Below, piece by piece: positions 44,618-54,179 of a stretch of DNA of 64,000 nt (positions are counted from its first letter, which is position 1; each line of letters starts with the position of its first letter). This DNA comes from Candidatus Leucobacter sulfamidivorax (GTDB taxonomy: Bacteria > Actinomycetota > Actinomycetes > Actinomycetales > Microbacteriaceae). A program made the translations under genes and the position numbers. The DNA lies in assembly GCA_016771945.1 (NCBI GenBank), contig QZLF01000002.1, forward strand, positions 1 to 64,000, in the 5' to 3' direction. The notes under the pieces were generated by a model that was given only the letters and a program-made list of their open reading frames with translations, was not told where the DNA came from and did no database searches.

Positions 44618-46015
44618 ATGAGTGTCTGCGATATCCCCGTCATCTCCAGTGTGTGCGATGCGGTCGGTGAGGGCGCCGCAACGCTGGTGTCTGCCCCATT
44701 CGACTGGCTGGCTGCGACGATGGGGCAAGCCGCCGGATGGCTCATCGAATCCATGTGGACCGTCTTCGACAGCACCACCCTCGTCGACGTCCAGTCGCAG
44801 GGCTACCTCGACGTCTACAACCTGCTCTTCGGTATCGGTGTCTTCATCGTGCTGCTCTTCTTCTGCTTCCAACTCATTCTGGGACTGATCCGGCGCGAAC
44901 CTGCTGCGCTCTCGCGCGCAGCGCTCGGTGCGGCCAAGGCTGTGCTCGGTTCGTTTGTGGTCATCACGCTGACGGCAACGGCGTTGGAGATCGTCGACCA
45001 GCTCTCCATCGGCATCGTCCAGGCTGCGGGAGAGACCACCGAGACGATGGGCGACAAGATCGCGCTGCTTACCGCTGGCCTCACCACGATCAATATTGCT
45101 GCGCCCGGCGTCGGAGCGATCATCACGATCTTCCTCGCCGGGCTCATGATCTGCGCGGTCGCGATTGTCTGGTTCTCACTCCTCATTCGCAAAGCTCTGC
45201 TGCTCGTGGCGATTGGGCTTGCGCCGATCGCCTTCGCCGGTGCTGCCTGGGACGTCACTCGCGGATGGATCGGCAAATGGGTGGCGTTCGTCGTCGCACT
45301 GATCGTGTCCAAACTCGTGCTCGTCGTCGTGTTCCTGATCGCCATCACCCAGGTCTCAACGCCGATCGAAGCTGACCTCGCCTCCGTCACTGAACCGATC
45401 TCGGGCATTGTGCTGCTATTCATCGCCGCGTTCGCGCCGTACATGGTCTACCGATTCATCTCGTTCCTCGGCTTCGACCTCTACCAGGCGATGGGAAGCG
45501 AGCAGGAAGCGAAGAACGCCGTCAACCGCCCCGTTCCTGTTCCGTCGAAGCCGCAAGGAGACGGCGTGAAGAAAGTCCTCGATGGCGGCTCCGGCGGTTG
45601 TTCCGGCGCAACTCCCGCATCGAGCGGTGCGCGAGGCACATCGACCCCAGCGGGGGCGAGTACCAGCGGAGCAGCAGCCGGAGCCAAAGCGGGACCTGGC
45701 GCGAGCGGAGGCGCTGGAGCCAGTGCTGGTGCCGGAGCGGGCGCTGGTGCTGGAGCTGCCGCGGCGGCCGGGCCTGCAGCAGCCGTGATCATCGGAGCCG
45801 AAGTCGTCAAGGGCGCAGCGACAGCGGGACCGAAGCTCGGGCAGGCGATCGGCGGCACCGCCGAAACAGCGATGACCGGCGCAGGTGAAATCGGGGCTGC
45901 CCCGTCTGCGACGCCTCCTGCCACCGCGACTCCCTCTGTGCCACAGCCGCCAGCACCAAGATCAGATCCCGCACCGCCGAGCACCCCGCGGCCCCGGCCA
46001 AACGGAAAGGAGTGA
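44618..46015 (+). CDS. VirB6/TrbL-like conjugal transfer membrane protein
   Basis: A 465-residue protein with six or so transmembrane helices in the first 290 residues (for example VYNLLFGIGVFIVLLFFCFQLILGLI and GAIITIFLAGLMICAVAIVWFSLLIRKALLL), the topology of the inner-membrane channel component of type IV secretion. The last 150 residues are a low-complexity Gly/Ala/Ser/Pro tail, predicted disordered and cytoplasmic. It lies between the pilin-like gene and the SCO6880 gene, the usual order. The ATG at 44618 has no strong ribosome site. Confidence 0.83.
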   Translation: MSVCDIPVISSVCDAVGEGAATLVSAPFDWLAATMGQAAGWLIESMWTVFDSTTLVDVQSQGYLDVYNLLFGIGVFIVLLFFCFQLILGLIRREPAALSRAALGAAKAVLGSFVVITLTATALEIVDQLSIGIVQAAGETTETMGDKIALLTAGLTTINIAAPGVGAIITIFLAGLMICAVAIVWFSLLIRKALLLVAIGLAPIAFAGAAWDVTRGWIGKWVAFVVALIVSKLVLVVVFLIAITQVSTPIEADLASVTEPISGIVLLFIAAFAPYMVYRFISFLGFDLYQAMGSEQEAKNAVNRPVPVPSKPQGDGVKKVLDGGSGGCSGATPASSGARGTSTPAGASTSGAAAGAKAGPGASGGAGASAGAGAGAGAGAAAAAGPAAAVIIGAEVVKGAATAGPKLGQAIGGTAETAMTGAGEIGAAPSATPPATATPSVPQPPAPRSDPAPPSTPRPRPNGKE

Positions 46016-46021
46016 CCAATC

Positions 46022-47488
46022 ATGCCGAAGAATCACGACGTGCAACGAGCCGGTGACCTCGTCCCGGTGAAGTTCTCCCGGCTTACCCGCCGAGGTGTCC
46101 TGCTCGGGCTGTCGCTGTCGCAACTGGTTGCTCTCGGTCTCGGGGTCGGCACGCTCGTGTGGGCGTTCTACGCTGGCGGCGGCATTCTCATCGCGTTCTC
46201 CGCACCCGTGTGGCTTGCTGCGGCGGCCGTGGTGTGGATCCGGATCGCTGGACGCGCGATCGTCGAATGGCTCCCCGTGGTCGTGTGGTGGGTGTGGAAG
46301 ACCACCGGCGCGCAACTGCTCTACCGTCGACGAGTTGTGAAACCTCGGCCCGCCGGGACTCTTGCGCTCCCTGGCGATATGGCGCGGCTCCGCGAGTACG
46401 ACGACCCCACCACGGGCGCAGGGATGGTGCATGATCCGACCGCGGAAACACTCACGGCGATCGTTGCCGTCTCGCATCCCGCTTTCGTGCTCCTCGACCC
46501 CGGCGAACAGGAACGCCGCGTCAGCTCTTGGGGCCGCGTGCTCGCAACCGCCTGCCGATCAGGACGCATCTCGATGCTCCAGGTGTTGGAACGGACGCTG
46601 CCCGACTCTGGGACAGGGCTTGCCGAATGGTGGGCGTCGCACGGCAACGCCGACGCCTCCTGGGCCTCGACCACGTACGCCGAGCTGATCGAACGCGCCG
46701 GGCCCGCCGGAGAACGTCACGCGACCACGCTGTCCCTCTCCCTCGACATGCGTGCGGCATCCCGTCAGATCCGCACTGCCGGTGGTGGCATTCGTGGCGC
46801 GGCGGCTGTGCTGCGTCAAGAGATGTCGACGCTGATTGCCGCGTTGCGATCCGCTGACCTCTCGCCATCTTCCTGGCTGACATGCGGCGAGATTGCAGTG
46901 ATTCTGCGATCGGCTTATGATCCAGCGGTCGCGGCGACGCTTGAACGCCACGGTGAACTTGGGCAGTCGCTCGCGACGGCCGGGCCGGTCGCCGTCAATG
47001 AATCGTGGTCGAGGCTGCGCACCGACTCGGCCTTCCACGCGGTGCTGTGGATCTCAGAGTGGCCACGGTCGATGGTCTACCCAGGGTTCCTCGCACCGCT
47101 GCTGCTCTCGACCGGGATCCAGCGGTCATTTTCGCTGCTCTGCACTCCAATGCGCTCAGATCAGGCGGCGCGTGACATCCGAAAGAAGAAGACCGAGTAC
47201 ATCTCGGATGCTGCCCAGCGACAGCGGATCGGCCAGATCGAGGATGCATCGCAGACCGCGGAGTTTCACGACGTCCTCCAGCAAGAAGCTGACCTCACTG
47301 CCGGGCACGGTGTGCTCCGCTACACGGGTCTCATCTCGGTCTCAGCACGCACCGCCGACGATCTCGACGCCGCAGTCGCTGCTATCGAGCAAGCCGCCAT
47401 CCAAGCCTCCTGCGAGACCCGTCTCCTGGTTGGTCAGCAGGCGCAGGCATTCACCGCAGCTGCGTTGCCACTGTGCCGGGTGGTTTGA
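46022..47488 (+). CDS. SCO6880-family conjugation protein (PrgI/VirB3-VirB4 N-domain-like)
   Basis: A 488-residue protein: two membrane helices near the N-terminus (about 40-90), then a large soluble part (FSRLTRRGVLLGLSLSQ at the front; VLERTLPDSGTGLAEWW in the middle; IQRSFSLLCTPMRSDQAARDIRKKKTEY later). This is the SCO6880 family found in Streptomyces-type and other actinobacterial integrative elements, combining a PrgI/VirB3-like membrane anchor with a VirB4 N-terminal-like domain but no ATPase motifs. The ATPase is the separate gene at 49140. The ATG at 46022 follows AAGGAG. Confidence 0.84.
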   Translation: MPKNHDVQRAGDLVPVKFSRLTRRGVLLGLSLSQLVALGLGVGTLVWAFYAGGGILIAFSAPVWLAAAAVVWIRIAGRAIVEWLPVVVWWVWKTTGAQLLYRRRVVKPRPAGTLALPGDMARLREYDDPTTGAGMVHDPTAETLTAIVAVSHPAFVLLDPGEQERRVSSWGRVLATACRSGRISMLQVLERTLPDSGTGLAEWWASHGNADASWASTTYAELIERAGPAGERHATTLSLSLDMRAASRQIRTAGGGIRGAAAVLRQEMSTLIAALRSADLSPSSWLTCGEIAVILRSAYDPAVAATLERHGELGQSLATAGPVAVNESWSRLRTDSAFHAVLWISEWPRSMVYPGFLAPLLLSTGIQRSFSLLCTPMRSDQAARDIRKKKTEYISDAAQRQRIGQIEDASQTAEFHDVLQQEADLTAGHGVLRYTGLISVSARTADDLDAAVAAIEQAAIQASCETRLLVGQQAQAFTAAALPLCRVV

Positions 47489-47502
47489 ATTTGCAGTAGG
47501 AG

Positions 47503-48336
47503 TCATATTCCGATCGATTTCGGACGCTCATCAGTTTCATTCAGCCTTCGAATCACAACTTGCATGAGATCCGCGATTGCCTTGTCGTCCGCAAGGTCGG
47601 GGGCATCAGCGAGGATTTCCTGCACGATCCCAGCGACTTCGTTGGGCTGTAATTCGCGCATCTGACGCTGCCAACTGAGCACCTTGGCATCGCCGCCCTC
47701 GATGGCTGCATGCGAGAGCAAGAGCCATATCTGCTCTTCCCAGGAATTGAGGGTCACGGCGCTCTGGAAGAGCTGCCTCCATTGTTCGGGCGTCAAGCTG
47801 ACCACGGTCGTACCCTCAGAGGTCTCGACTTCTGTCGAGATCTCGACCGATTCAATCTCCGTCGAAACTTCTTGGATATCGATCTCCACTGCGTCGATGT
47901 CGGATGTCTTCGAAACAACGGCTTTCCTGGAACGGAGCTTGCCTAGCGTGCTCGTTCCCCAGCTCTTGATCGATTCCCAGTTCTTTCCGACAGCGATAGC
48001 ACCACCGACCACGACAAAAGCACCCGCCATGAGGATGACTTTCGTCCCTGGCGGCAAGTCCTTGATCGCGTCCATGACCTTCTTTATCCCCTCCTCGGAG
48101 GGGTCCTTCAAGAAGATCGGAGCATGCGTTTCGAGGGAATTGGAAAGAGGGTCTCGCAGGAGCGAACTAACTGCTGCCTCGGAGTAACTGGAATTCGAGA
48201 GCTTCGTCCCGTCAAACACCCGGATGATCGCGTCGTAATCGGTATAGCCCTCCCCAGACACGGTCTCCCCCATCCCATTACCAAACTCAACCTCTTTCAG
48301 CTTACTCAGCGCCGCCGCGCGGGTCGGCTCGTACAC
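47503..48336 (-). CDS. hypothetical single-pass membrane protein, antisense to the transfer operon
   Basis: A 277-residue protein from a GTG at 48336 (alternative ATG at 48273). One transmembrane helix lies near residues 103-121 (VILMAGAFVVVGGAIAVG). A Glu/Val/Ser-rich linker follows (IDIQEVSTEIESVEISTEVE), then a helical C-terminal domain (LTPEQWRQLFQSAVTLNSWEEQIWLLLSHAAIEGGDAKVL). It is transcribed against its neighbours, inserted between two core conjugation genes, and seems lower in GC than they are, so it looks like recent cargo. Entry exclusion or a host-interaction role is conceivable but unsupported. I do not recognise the family. Confidence 0.65.
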   Translation of the reverse strand: MYEPTRAAALSKLKEVEFGNGMGETVSGEGYTDYDAIIRVFDGTKLSNSSYSEAAVSSLLRDPLSNSLETHAPIFLKDPSEEGIKKVMDAIKDLPPGTKVILMAGAFVVVGGAIAVGKNWESIKSWGTSTLGKLRSRKAVVSKTSDIDAVEIDIQEVSTEIESVEISTEVETSEGTTVVSLTPEQWRQLFQSAVTLNSWEEQIWLLLSHAAIEGGDAKVLSWQRQMRELQPNEVAGIVQEILADAPDLADDKAIADLMQVVIRRLNETDERPKSIGI

Positions 48337-48369
48337 CTGTCAAGCATTGACTCAGTTGAGGAGGTCACG

Positions 48370-49143
48370 ATGCCTACGTTCTACGATCCCGGCGCCGATG
48401 CCGGTGAAGCATCCGAGGCGCTGCGCGGGCTCGCGCATGCATCACGCAACTTCGAGAACCCCCAGGATCTTTACGGTGTGCTCGGCGACCTGCTGTCGGG
48501 AGTCCGTTCGCTGAGGCAGGTGCTCGATCAGCTCGCTACTGCCCACATAAGCAATCGTGCCCATGCGTTCGACGATCACGGCGACCATGCCGTTGGATCA
48601 GCGGACGCGGTCGCTGCCGCCGATGAGCTGCACCAGGCGGCAACATGCATCGACCAAGCCGAGGATCGACTGAACGCCGCAGCATCTGCAGCGAGTCGTG
48701 TCGCCTGGTACGACGCGCCCGCGACAGAAGACACCCCGGCAACTCGGTGGGTCAACGTCGTCTTCATCCAAGGTGAAGAAGCCGACGAGGTGCTCGACAT
48801 GATCGACACCGACGGCCCTACCGCCGGACTCGACCACCTGAAGAGCTGGGATTACGGAGACGAGACCACGAGCGCGGCGATGGAGAACGGGTATGTCTAC
48901 GACGAGCCGCCCAGCGGACCGTTGGAGCACGAGCTGCGAGAGGGTGACTACCACCTCACCTACAGTCACAGCTTCGACCACGTCGCCCTTTATCGACTCC
49001 ACACCATCGAAGCCGAAGACGGACTTCCGAACGATTCGCGCGGCCTTGGTGCACGCCGAGCGGCGCCGCGTCAGCAGCGAGCATCTTGGTTCGAGCCTGC
49101 GAACATCACGGCACTCAAGCAACAGCGAGGACTGGGTCTATGA
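48370..49143 (+). CDS. hypothetical protein of the conjugation cluster, 257 residues
   Basis: Starts at an ATG at 48370 with GGAGG close upstream and overlaps the VirB4-like gene by four bases. The N-terminal half is helical (EASEALRGLAHASRNFENPQDLYGVLGDLLSGVRSLRQVLDQL), then a region WVNVVFIQGEEADEVLDMIDTDGPTAGLDHLKSWDYGDE resembling small stress or antitoxin-like modules, then a basic tail. No membrane segment or catalytic motif is seen. Tight coupling to the VirB4-like gene suggests a role in transfer; not otherwise identified. Confidence 0.65.
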   Translation: MPTFYDPGADAGEASEALRGLAHASRNFENPQDLYGVLGDLLSGVRSLRQVLDQLATAHISNRAHAFDDHGDHAVGSADAVAAADELHQAATCIDQAEDRLNAAASAASRVAWYDAPATEDTPATRWVNVVFIQGEEADEVLDMIDTDGPTAGLDHLKSWDYGDETTSAAMENGYVYDEPPSGPLEHELREGDYHLTYSHSFDHVALYRLHTIEAEDGLPNDSRGLGARRAAPRQQRASWFEPANITALKQQRGLGL

Positions 49144-50633
49144 ACCGGGATGAAGCCGAGCGGCTCCATACGGCGGTCCTCGTTGCTCCAGCGTCTGAGA
49201 AGCGTCGAGTGCGCAAGCAACGTCAAAAGGCGGCAGCAAACCTACAGATCGAGCAGCAGCACTCGGAACGCGAAGAAACCCGCGCGAAGTATCTGGCCGA
49301 GTTGGCTGAGCGTCGGGGCACATCGTATCTCCCCGCCGCCGGGGAGCAGGGCCCCACTCAGCTGCGTTCATCAGGCAGGTTCCGCCTGCCCCGACATCAG
49401 GACACCTCTGCCACCCTCGCAGGGGCGTACCCATTCCTCGCGGAGGGCGGCCTCGGATCCGACGGCGTCTTCGTAGGCCAAGATCTATACTCCGGCGGCT
49501 CCTTCGTCTACGACCCGTGGGTGCTCTACGCCCGCGGTATTATTACCGCCCCGAACCTCGTGCTCGCGGGCATCGTAGGCTCCGGGAAGTCCAGCCTTGC
49601 AAAGAGCCTCTACACACGGTCCCTCCCATTCGGGCGCCGCGTCTACGTGCCAGGTGACCCGAAGGGCGAACACACGGCCGTCGCCGAAGCCGTCGGCGGA
49701 CGGGCAATCGTGCTCGGGCACGGACTCGCCACACGACTCAACCCGCTCGACGAGGGCTACCGCCCCTCAGGCATGAGCGACGAGAGCTGGGCGTCCACCG
49801 TCGCGTCTCGGCGCCGCGACCTGATCGGCGCACTCGCTGAGACCGTTCTTACTCGACCCCTCACCCCGCTGGAACACACAGCCATCGACACCGCACTGAC
49901 CGAGATCGTGCGCAGCAACGATGTACCAATCTTGCCAATGGTCGTCGAACACATCCTCGCCCCTGCTCAGGACGCCGACCCCGAGGGGAGACTCGCCGAA
50001 GACGGGAGGCTGGTCGGGCATGCACTCCGAAGGCTTGTGGCTGGAGACCTCGCCGGGCTCTTCGACGGCCCGTCAACGGTGACCTTCGATCCGACGTTGC
50101 CCATGATCTCACTCGACCTTTCACGCGTGACCGAGAACTCCACGCTGATCTCGGTACTCATGACCTGCTCCTCAGCGTGGATGGAGTCCGCCCTGCTCGA
50201 TCCCAACGGCGGCCAACGCTGGTGCATCTACGACGAAGCCTGGCGACTCATGTCCCACCCAGCATTGCTGCGAAGGATGGATGCCCATTGGCGACTCGCA
50301 CGTCACTACGGGATCGCGAACATGCTGATCTTCCATAAGCTGACCGACCTGGAAAACGTCGGTGACGAAGGTTCCGCCATGCGCGCGCTCGCCAACAGTT
50401 TGTTGGCCAACGCCGAGACGCGGATCATCTACCGGCAGGAATCCGACCAACTCGGTGTCACTGCCGGAGCACTCGGGCTCACCGGTACGGAACAGAAGCT
50501 ACTGCCCGGTCTCGGCATTGGCCAGGGCCTCTGGCGCATCAAGGATCGCTCGTTCGTCTGCCAGCACCAACTGCATCCTGACGAGCTGGAACTCTTCGAC
50601 ACGACGGGCCGCATGGTTTCGAATCGCCACTGA
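49140..50633 (+). CDS. VirB4/TraC-like conjugation ATPase
   Basis: A 497-residue ATPase that powers assembly of the mating channel. Walker A is GIVGSGKSS (about 144-152) and Walker B CIYDEAWRLM (about 361-370), the typical VirB4 form with DEAW; RQESDQLGVT and LLPGLGIGQGLWRI follow. The N-terminal 100 residues are charged and coiled. It lacks the VirB4 N-terminal domain, supplied by the SCO6880 protein. The ATG at 49140 overlaps the previous stop. It ends the mating-channel operon; the arsenic cluster begins 100 bp later. Confidence 0.87.
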   Translation: MNRDEAERLHTAVLVAPASEKRRVRKQRQKAAANLQIEQQHSEREETRAKYLAELAERRGTSYLPAAGEQGPTQLRSSGRFRLPRHQDTSATLAGAYPFLAEGGLGSDGVFVGQDLYSGGSFVYDPWVLYARGIITAPNLVLAGIVGSGKSSLAKSLYTRSLPFGRRVYVPGDPKGEHTAVAEAVGGRAIVLGHGLATRLNPLDEGYRPSGMSDESWASTVASRRRDLIGALAETVLTRPLTPLEHTAIDTALTEIVRSNDVPILPMVVEHILAPAQDADPEGRLAEDGRLVGHALRRLVAGDLAGLFDGPSTVTFDPTLPMISLDLSRVTENSTLISVLMTCSSAWMESALLDPNGGQRWCIYDEAWRLMSHPALLRRMDAHWRLARHYGIANMLIFHKLTDLENVGDEGSAMRALANSLLANAETRIIYRQESDQLGVTAGALGLTGTEQKLLPGLGIGQGLWRIKDRSFVCQHQLHPDELELFDTTGRMVSNRH

Positions 50634-50701
50634 TTCGCAACCCATAACCCAAGAGCGAGCGCACCCCAACATGAACAGTTGATGACGGGGGCCAACCAGA
50701 C

Positions 50702-50727
50702 TTGATAGTCATTTCGATTTCTATCAA
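50702..50727 (+). promoter_or_regulatory. candidate ArsR operator upstream of the arsenic operon
   Basis: TTGATAG (50702-50708) and CTATCAA (50721-50727) form an inverted repeat with a 12-bp spacer, ten bases before the trxB start. The AT-rich TTGAT..ATCAA form is like ArsR/SmtB operators. One of the ArsR proteins encoded in the cluster would bind here. The transcript leader would be very short. Confidence 0.55.
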
Positions 50728-50736
50728 TATAGAAGT

Positions 50737-51714
50737 ATGTCGAATCAAGAAGTTGAGTTGGTCATCGTCGGTTCTGGGCCTGCCGGATACACAGCCGCCG
50801 TGTACGCGGCGCGCGCCGGTCTGGAGCCGGTGGTGATTGCGGGAGCGGTGACCGCGGGCGGCGCACTGATGACGACTACCGAGGTAGAGAACTTTCCCGG
50901 CTTCCTGGATGGTGTTCAAGGCCCCGCCCTGATGGAGAGGATGCGGGCACAGGCCGAACGTTTCGGCGCCAGCATCGTGTATGACGACGCGACCAACCTG
51001 AAACTCACTGGTGACGTGAAGACCATCGAGACGGGGAATGGCGTGACCTATCGCGCCCGCGCGGTGATCCTTGCGATGGGTTCGGCGTATCGCAAGCTTG
51101 GGCTCCCCGAGGAAGAGCGCCTGTCTGGGCACGGCGTGTCATGGTGTGCAACCTGTGATGGGTTCTTCTTCCGCGAGCAGAAGATCGCCGTGATCGGCGG
51201 TGGCGACTCGGCCATGGAAGAGGCGTTATTCTTGACTCGGTTTGCATCACAGGTGATCTTGGTTCATCGGCGCGGTGAGTTTCGCGCATCGAAGATCATG
51301 GCGCAACGTGTACTTTCTGACCCGAAGATCGAGGTCGCTTGGAACAGTGAAGTGATGCAGATCCTTGGAGAGGATCAAGTCACCGGGCTTCGGCTACGCG
51401 ATACCGTGACTGGCGCCGAACGGGATCTCGATGTCTCCGGGGTGTTTGTCGCGATTGGGCATGACCCTCGATCCGAACTTGTGAACGACCAAATCGCGAC
51501 AGACGACGATGGGTATGTTCTTGTGGACCACCCTTCGACGCGCACGAACCTTCCCGGCGTGTTCGCCGCGGGCGACCTTGTGGATCACACCTACCGGCAA
51601 GCGATTACTGCTGCAGGGACCGGGTGCGCAGCCGCCCAGGATGCGCAGCACTATCTCGCTCAGCTGGCACCAGACGGCGCTGCCGACGCACGGGTTCTGG
51701 CGGTCTCCGCATGA
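50737..51714 (+). CDS. trxB: thioredoxin reductase in the arsenic operon
   Basis: A 325-residue flavoprotein transferring electrons from NADPH to thioredoxin. FAD motif GSGPAGY is near the N-terminus, the redox pair is C137ATC140 (WCATCDG), NADPH motif GGGDSAMEE and the C-terminal FAAGDLVD are present. It is first in the operon trxB-trxA-acr3-arsR/C-arsC-arsO, where thioredoxin is the electron donor to the arsenate reductases. The stop overlaps the trxA start. A housekeeping copy is presumably elsewhere. Confidence 0.93.
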   Translation: MSNQEVELVIVGSGPAGYTAAVYAARAGLEPVVIAGAVTAGGALMTTTEVENFPGFLDGVQGPALMERMRAQAERFGASIVYDDATNLKLTGDVKTIETGNGVTYRARAVILAMGSAYRKLGLPEEERLSGHGVSWCATCDGFFFREQKIAVIGGGDSAMEEALFLTRFASQVILVHRRGEFRASKIMAQRVLSDPKIEVAWNSEVMQILGEDQVTGLRLRDTVTGAERDLDVSGVFVAIGHDPRSELVNDQIATDDDGYVLVDHPSTRTNLPGVFAAGDLVDHTYRQAITAAGTGCAAAQDAQHYLAQLAPDGAADARVLAVSA

Positions 51715-52034
51715 GCATCACCCATGTCACCGATGCCACCTTCCACGCTGAAGTCATCGAATCCGAGTTACCAGTGCTCGTGGATATCTGGGCAGCATGG
51801 TGCGGCCCATGTAAGGCGATTGCGCCGATCCTCGACACGCTCGCGGAAGAGTATGCGGGCCGGGTGAAAGTTGTGAAGGTTGATGCCGACGCCAACCCGG
51901 AAACGGTGACTGCTGCGGGAGTGACGTCGATACCCACCATCGGATTCTACCGCGCAGGCGAACGTGTAGATGTGCTGATCGGCGCGCATCCGAAGCCCGT
52001 GATCGCGGCAAAGATTGAAGACGTGATCGCATGA
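51711..52034 (+). CDS. trxA: thioredoxin in the arsenic operon
   Basis: A 107-residue thioredoxin with active site W30-C31-G-P-C34 and cis-Pro in SIPTIGF. It is overlapped by both trxB and acr3 (four bases each). It most likely reduces the disulfide formed in ArsC during arsenate reduction, using electrons from the adjacent TrxB. Confidence 0.93.
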   Translation: MSITHVTDATFHAEVIESELPVLVDIWAAWCGPCKAIAPILDTLAEEYAGRVKVVKVDADANPETVTAAGVTSIPTIGFYRAGERVDVLIGAHPKPVIAAKIEDVIA

Positions 52035-53170
52035 GGACGAACACCACCGCTGCATCCCTCATCACACCGAAGCGGATGTCGACGCTCGACAAGTGGCTAC
52101 CACTGTGGATCGGGCTCTCCATGGTCGCTGGCCTGCTGCTGGGCCGATTCGTGCCAGCGTTATCTGGGCTACTGGCGCGCCTGGAAGTTGGCGGCATCTC
52201 GGTTCCCATCGCACTCGGGCTGCTCGTGATGATGTACCCGGTGCTCGCGAAAGTCCGGTACGACAAGGTGGCCGCGGTCACCGGCGACAAGAAGTTGCTG
52301 GTCTCCTCGCTGCTGCTGAACTGGTTGGTCGGCCCGGCAGTCATGTTCGCGCTCGCCTGGATTTTCTTACCAGGCCTCCCCGAATACCGCACGGGCCTCA
52401 TCATCGTGGGCCTCGCACGCTGTATCGCGATGGTGGTGATCTGGAACGATCTCGCCTGCGGTGACCGCGAGGCGGCCGCGGTACTCGTCGCGATCAACTC
52501 CGTGTTTCAGGTGGTCATGTTCTCGGTGCTCGGTTGGTTCTACCTGACCGTGCTACCTGGGTGGCTCAGTCTCGACACACAAGGGCTTGAGGTGTCGCTG
52601 TGGCAGATCGCGTTGAACGTGCTTGTGTTCCTCGGCGTGCCACTCATGGCCGGGTTCGCCTCTCGCTGGATCGGTGAGAAGCGCCGCGGCCGCGTCTGGT
52701 ATGAGCAGAAGTTTCTCCCAGTCATTGGGCCCTGGGCGCTCTACGGGCTGCTGTTCACGATCGTGCTGCTCTTCGCGTTGCAGGGTGAGGCTATCGCCGA
52801 GAACCCGTTCGATGTTGCCCGGATCGCGTTGCCGCTGTTCATCTACTTTCTGGTGATGTGGTTCGCAGGAATCCTCCTCGGGAAGGGCCTCGGGCTCGGA
52901 TACGCGCGATCCACGACGTTGGCGTTTACTGCGGCAGGTAACAATTTCGAACTCGCGATCGCGGTTGCGATCGGCACGTTCGGCGCTGCGTCAGGTCAAG
53001 CCCTCGCAGGAGTGGTCGGGCCCCTCATCGAGGTGCCCGTGCTCGTCGGGCTGGTCTATGTTTCGCTGTGGGTGGCACGTGCCTGGTTCCATACCGACCC
53101 TTACAGCTCCGTCGCAGTTCCAGTGACGGAAGCCGCAACCGACCCGACAATTGAGACGAGGACATCATGA
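52031..53170 (+). CDS. acr3: arsenite efflux transporter, Acr3 family
   Basis: A 379-residue membrane protein with ten helices that extrudes As(III). The conserved cysteine is C131 (LIIVGLARCIAMVVIWNDLACGD) in helix 4, and the late helix pair has FTAAGNNFELAIAVAIGTFG, both Acr3 signatures. The ATG at 52031 overlaps the trxA stop; the next gene overlaps its stop. It is the arsenite exit route for arsenate reduced by the two ArsC activities in the same operon. Confidence 0.93.
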   Translation: MRTNTTAASLITPKRMSTLDKWLPLWIGLSMVAGLLLGRFVPALSGLLARLEVGGISVPIALGLLVMMYPVLAKVRYDKVAAVTGDKKLLVSSLLLNWLVGPAVMFALAWIFLPGLPEYRTGLIIVGLARCIAMVVIWNDLACGDREAAAVLVAINSVFQVVMFSVLGWFYLTVLPGWLSLDTQGLEVSLWQIALNVLVFLGVPLMAGFASRWIGEKRRGRVWYEQKFLPVIGPWALYGLLFTIVLLFALQGEAIAENPFDVARIALPLFIYFLVMWFAGILLGKGLGLGYARSTTLAFTAAGNNFELAIAVAIGTFGAASGQALAGVVGPLIEVPVLVGLVYVSLWVARAWFHTDPYSSVAVPVTEAATDPTIETRTS

Positions 53171-54159
53171 CAGACACCTGCACTCCGTCCATGGCGCATG
53201 CGATCGGCGAGAGCGCAGCGACCACCGTCGCGAGCACTTTGAAGGCCCTCGCTGACCCGTTCCGACTGCGCGTGCTGTCGGCCATTGCGACCGACCCGCG
53301 CGGTGAATCGTGTGTGTGCGACCTTGCAGAACTCGCCGACGTCTCCCAGCCCACTGTCTCCCATCACCTGAAAGTACTCAAGGACACCGGACTGTTGGCC
53401 TCCGAGCGGCGAGGTACCTGGGTCTGGTACCGCATCGCACCCGAGAAGCAGCGCGCGGTCAGCTCCCTGCTTGACGCGTTCGCCCCCGCAGCGCTGGCGA
53501 ACCAAACTAGCGAGACGAGCGATGCGGCCCTCGCGAAGGCCGACGCACTGGTCGAAATGGATGCCCGGGTGACACGTCTCGCCGAGGAACTCGCAGACGA
53601 ACACGCGGACCAAAGCCGCGACCTCGTGATTGCGATGGTGAGGGAGTCGTTTGCGGGTCTTGCCCGCGCCGCCCGTGTCCCCCAGCACCTGATTCCCCTG
53701 ACAGAGCGGTTCGCTCGGCAACGCCTGACAGACCTCGCCCGTGAACGGAAAACCGGCGTGCCGCAGGTGCTGTTCGTGTGCGTCCAGAACGCGGGCCGTT
53801 CGCAACTAGCAGCCGCACTCGTGAACCAACTCTCCGATGGCCGGGTCGTCGCCCGCTCAGCCGGATCCGCCCCCGCGGCCGACGTGCACCCGCACGTGCG
53901 CTCTCTCCTCACCGAGATCGAAGGCGGCCAGCGCACCGACGCCGCATTCCCGAAGCCCCTCACCGACGATGCGGTGCGCGCCGCCGATGTCGTCGTAACG
54001 ATGGGGTGCGGGGATGTGTGCCCGATCATCCCCGGGGTGCGCTACGAGGACTGGGCCGTGGGCGACCCGGCCCTCGCCTCACCCGAGGGTGTTGCCGCGA
54101 TTCGCGACGACATCGCCGGGCGCGTGCGCACCCTCATCGACTCCCTCACCAACGACTGA
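53167..54159 (+). CDS. fusion of ArsR repressor, three-helix domain and arsenate reductase ArsC
   Basis: A 330-residue multidomain protein. Residues 15-95 are an ArsR winged helix with C49-V-C51 (ESCVCDLAEL) and the recognition helix SQPTVSHHLKVLK. Residues about 120-190 are a three-helix module (LAEELADEHADQSRDLVIAMVRESFAGLARAARV). Residues 198-330 are a low-molecular-weight phosphatase-type arsenate reductase with P-loop C205VQNAGRS and CGDVCP cysteines. Sensor and enzyme in one chain suggest coupling of expression to arsenate reduction; similar fusions are known in actinobacteria. It overlaps acr3 by four bases. Confidence 0.89.
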   Translation: MTDTCTPSMAHAIGESAATTVASTLKALADPFRLRVLSAIATDPRGESCVCDLAELADVSQPTVSHHLKVLKDTGLLASERRGTWVWYRIAPEKQRAVSSLLDAFAPAALANQTSETSDAALAKADALVEMDARVTRLAEELADEHADQSRDLVIAMVRESFAGLARAARVPQHLIPLTERFARQRLTDLARERKTGVPQVLFVCVQNAGRSQLAAALVNQLSDGRVVARSAGSAPAADVHPHVRSLLTEIEGGQRTDAAFPKPLTDDAVRAADVVVTMGCGDVCPIIPGVRYEDWAVGDPALASPEGVAAIRDDIAGRVRTLIDSLTND

Positions 54160-54179
54160 AACGGAAAGCTTCCATACTC

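Noticed and set aside
45600-45800. Repetitive GGTGCTGG-like sequence as a tandem repeat or CRISPR-like array
   Set aside because: It is the coding sequence of a Gly/Ala-rich tail in the VirB6-like protein; there is no regular repeat-spacer structure.
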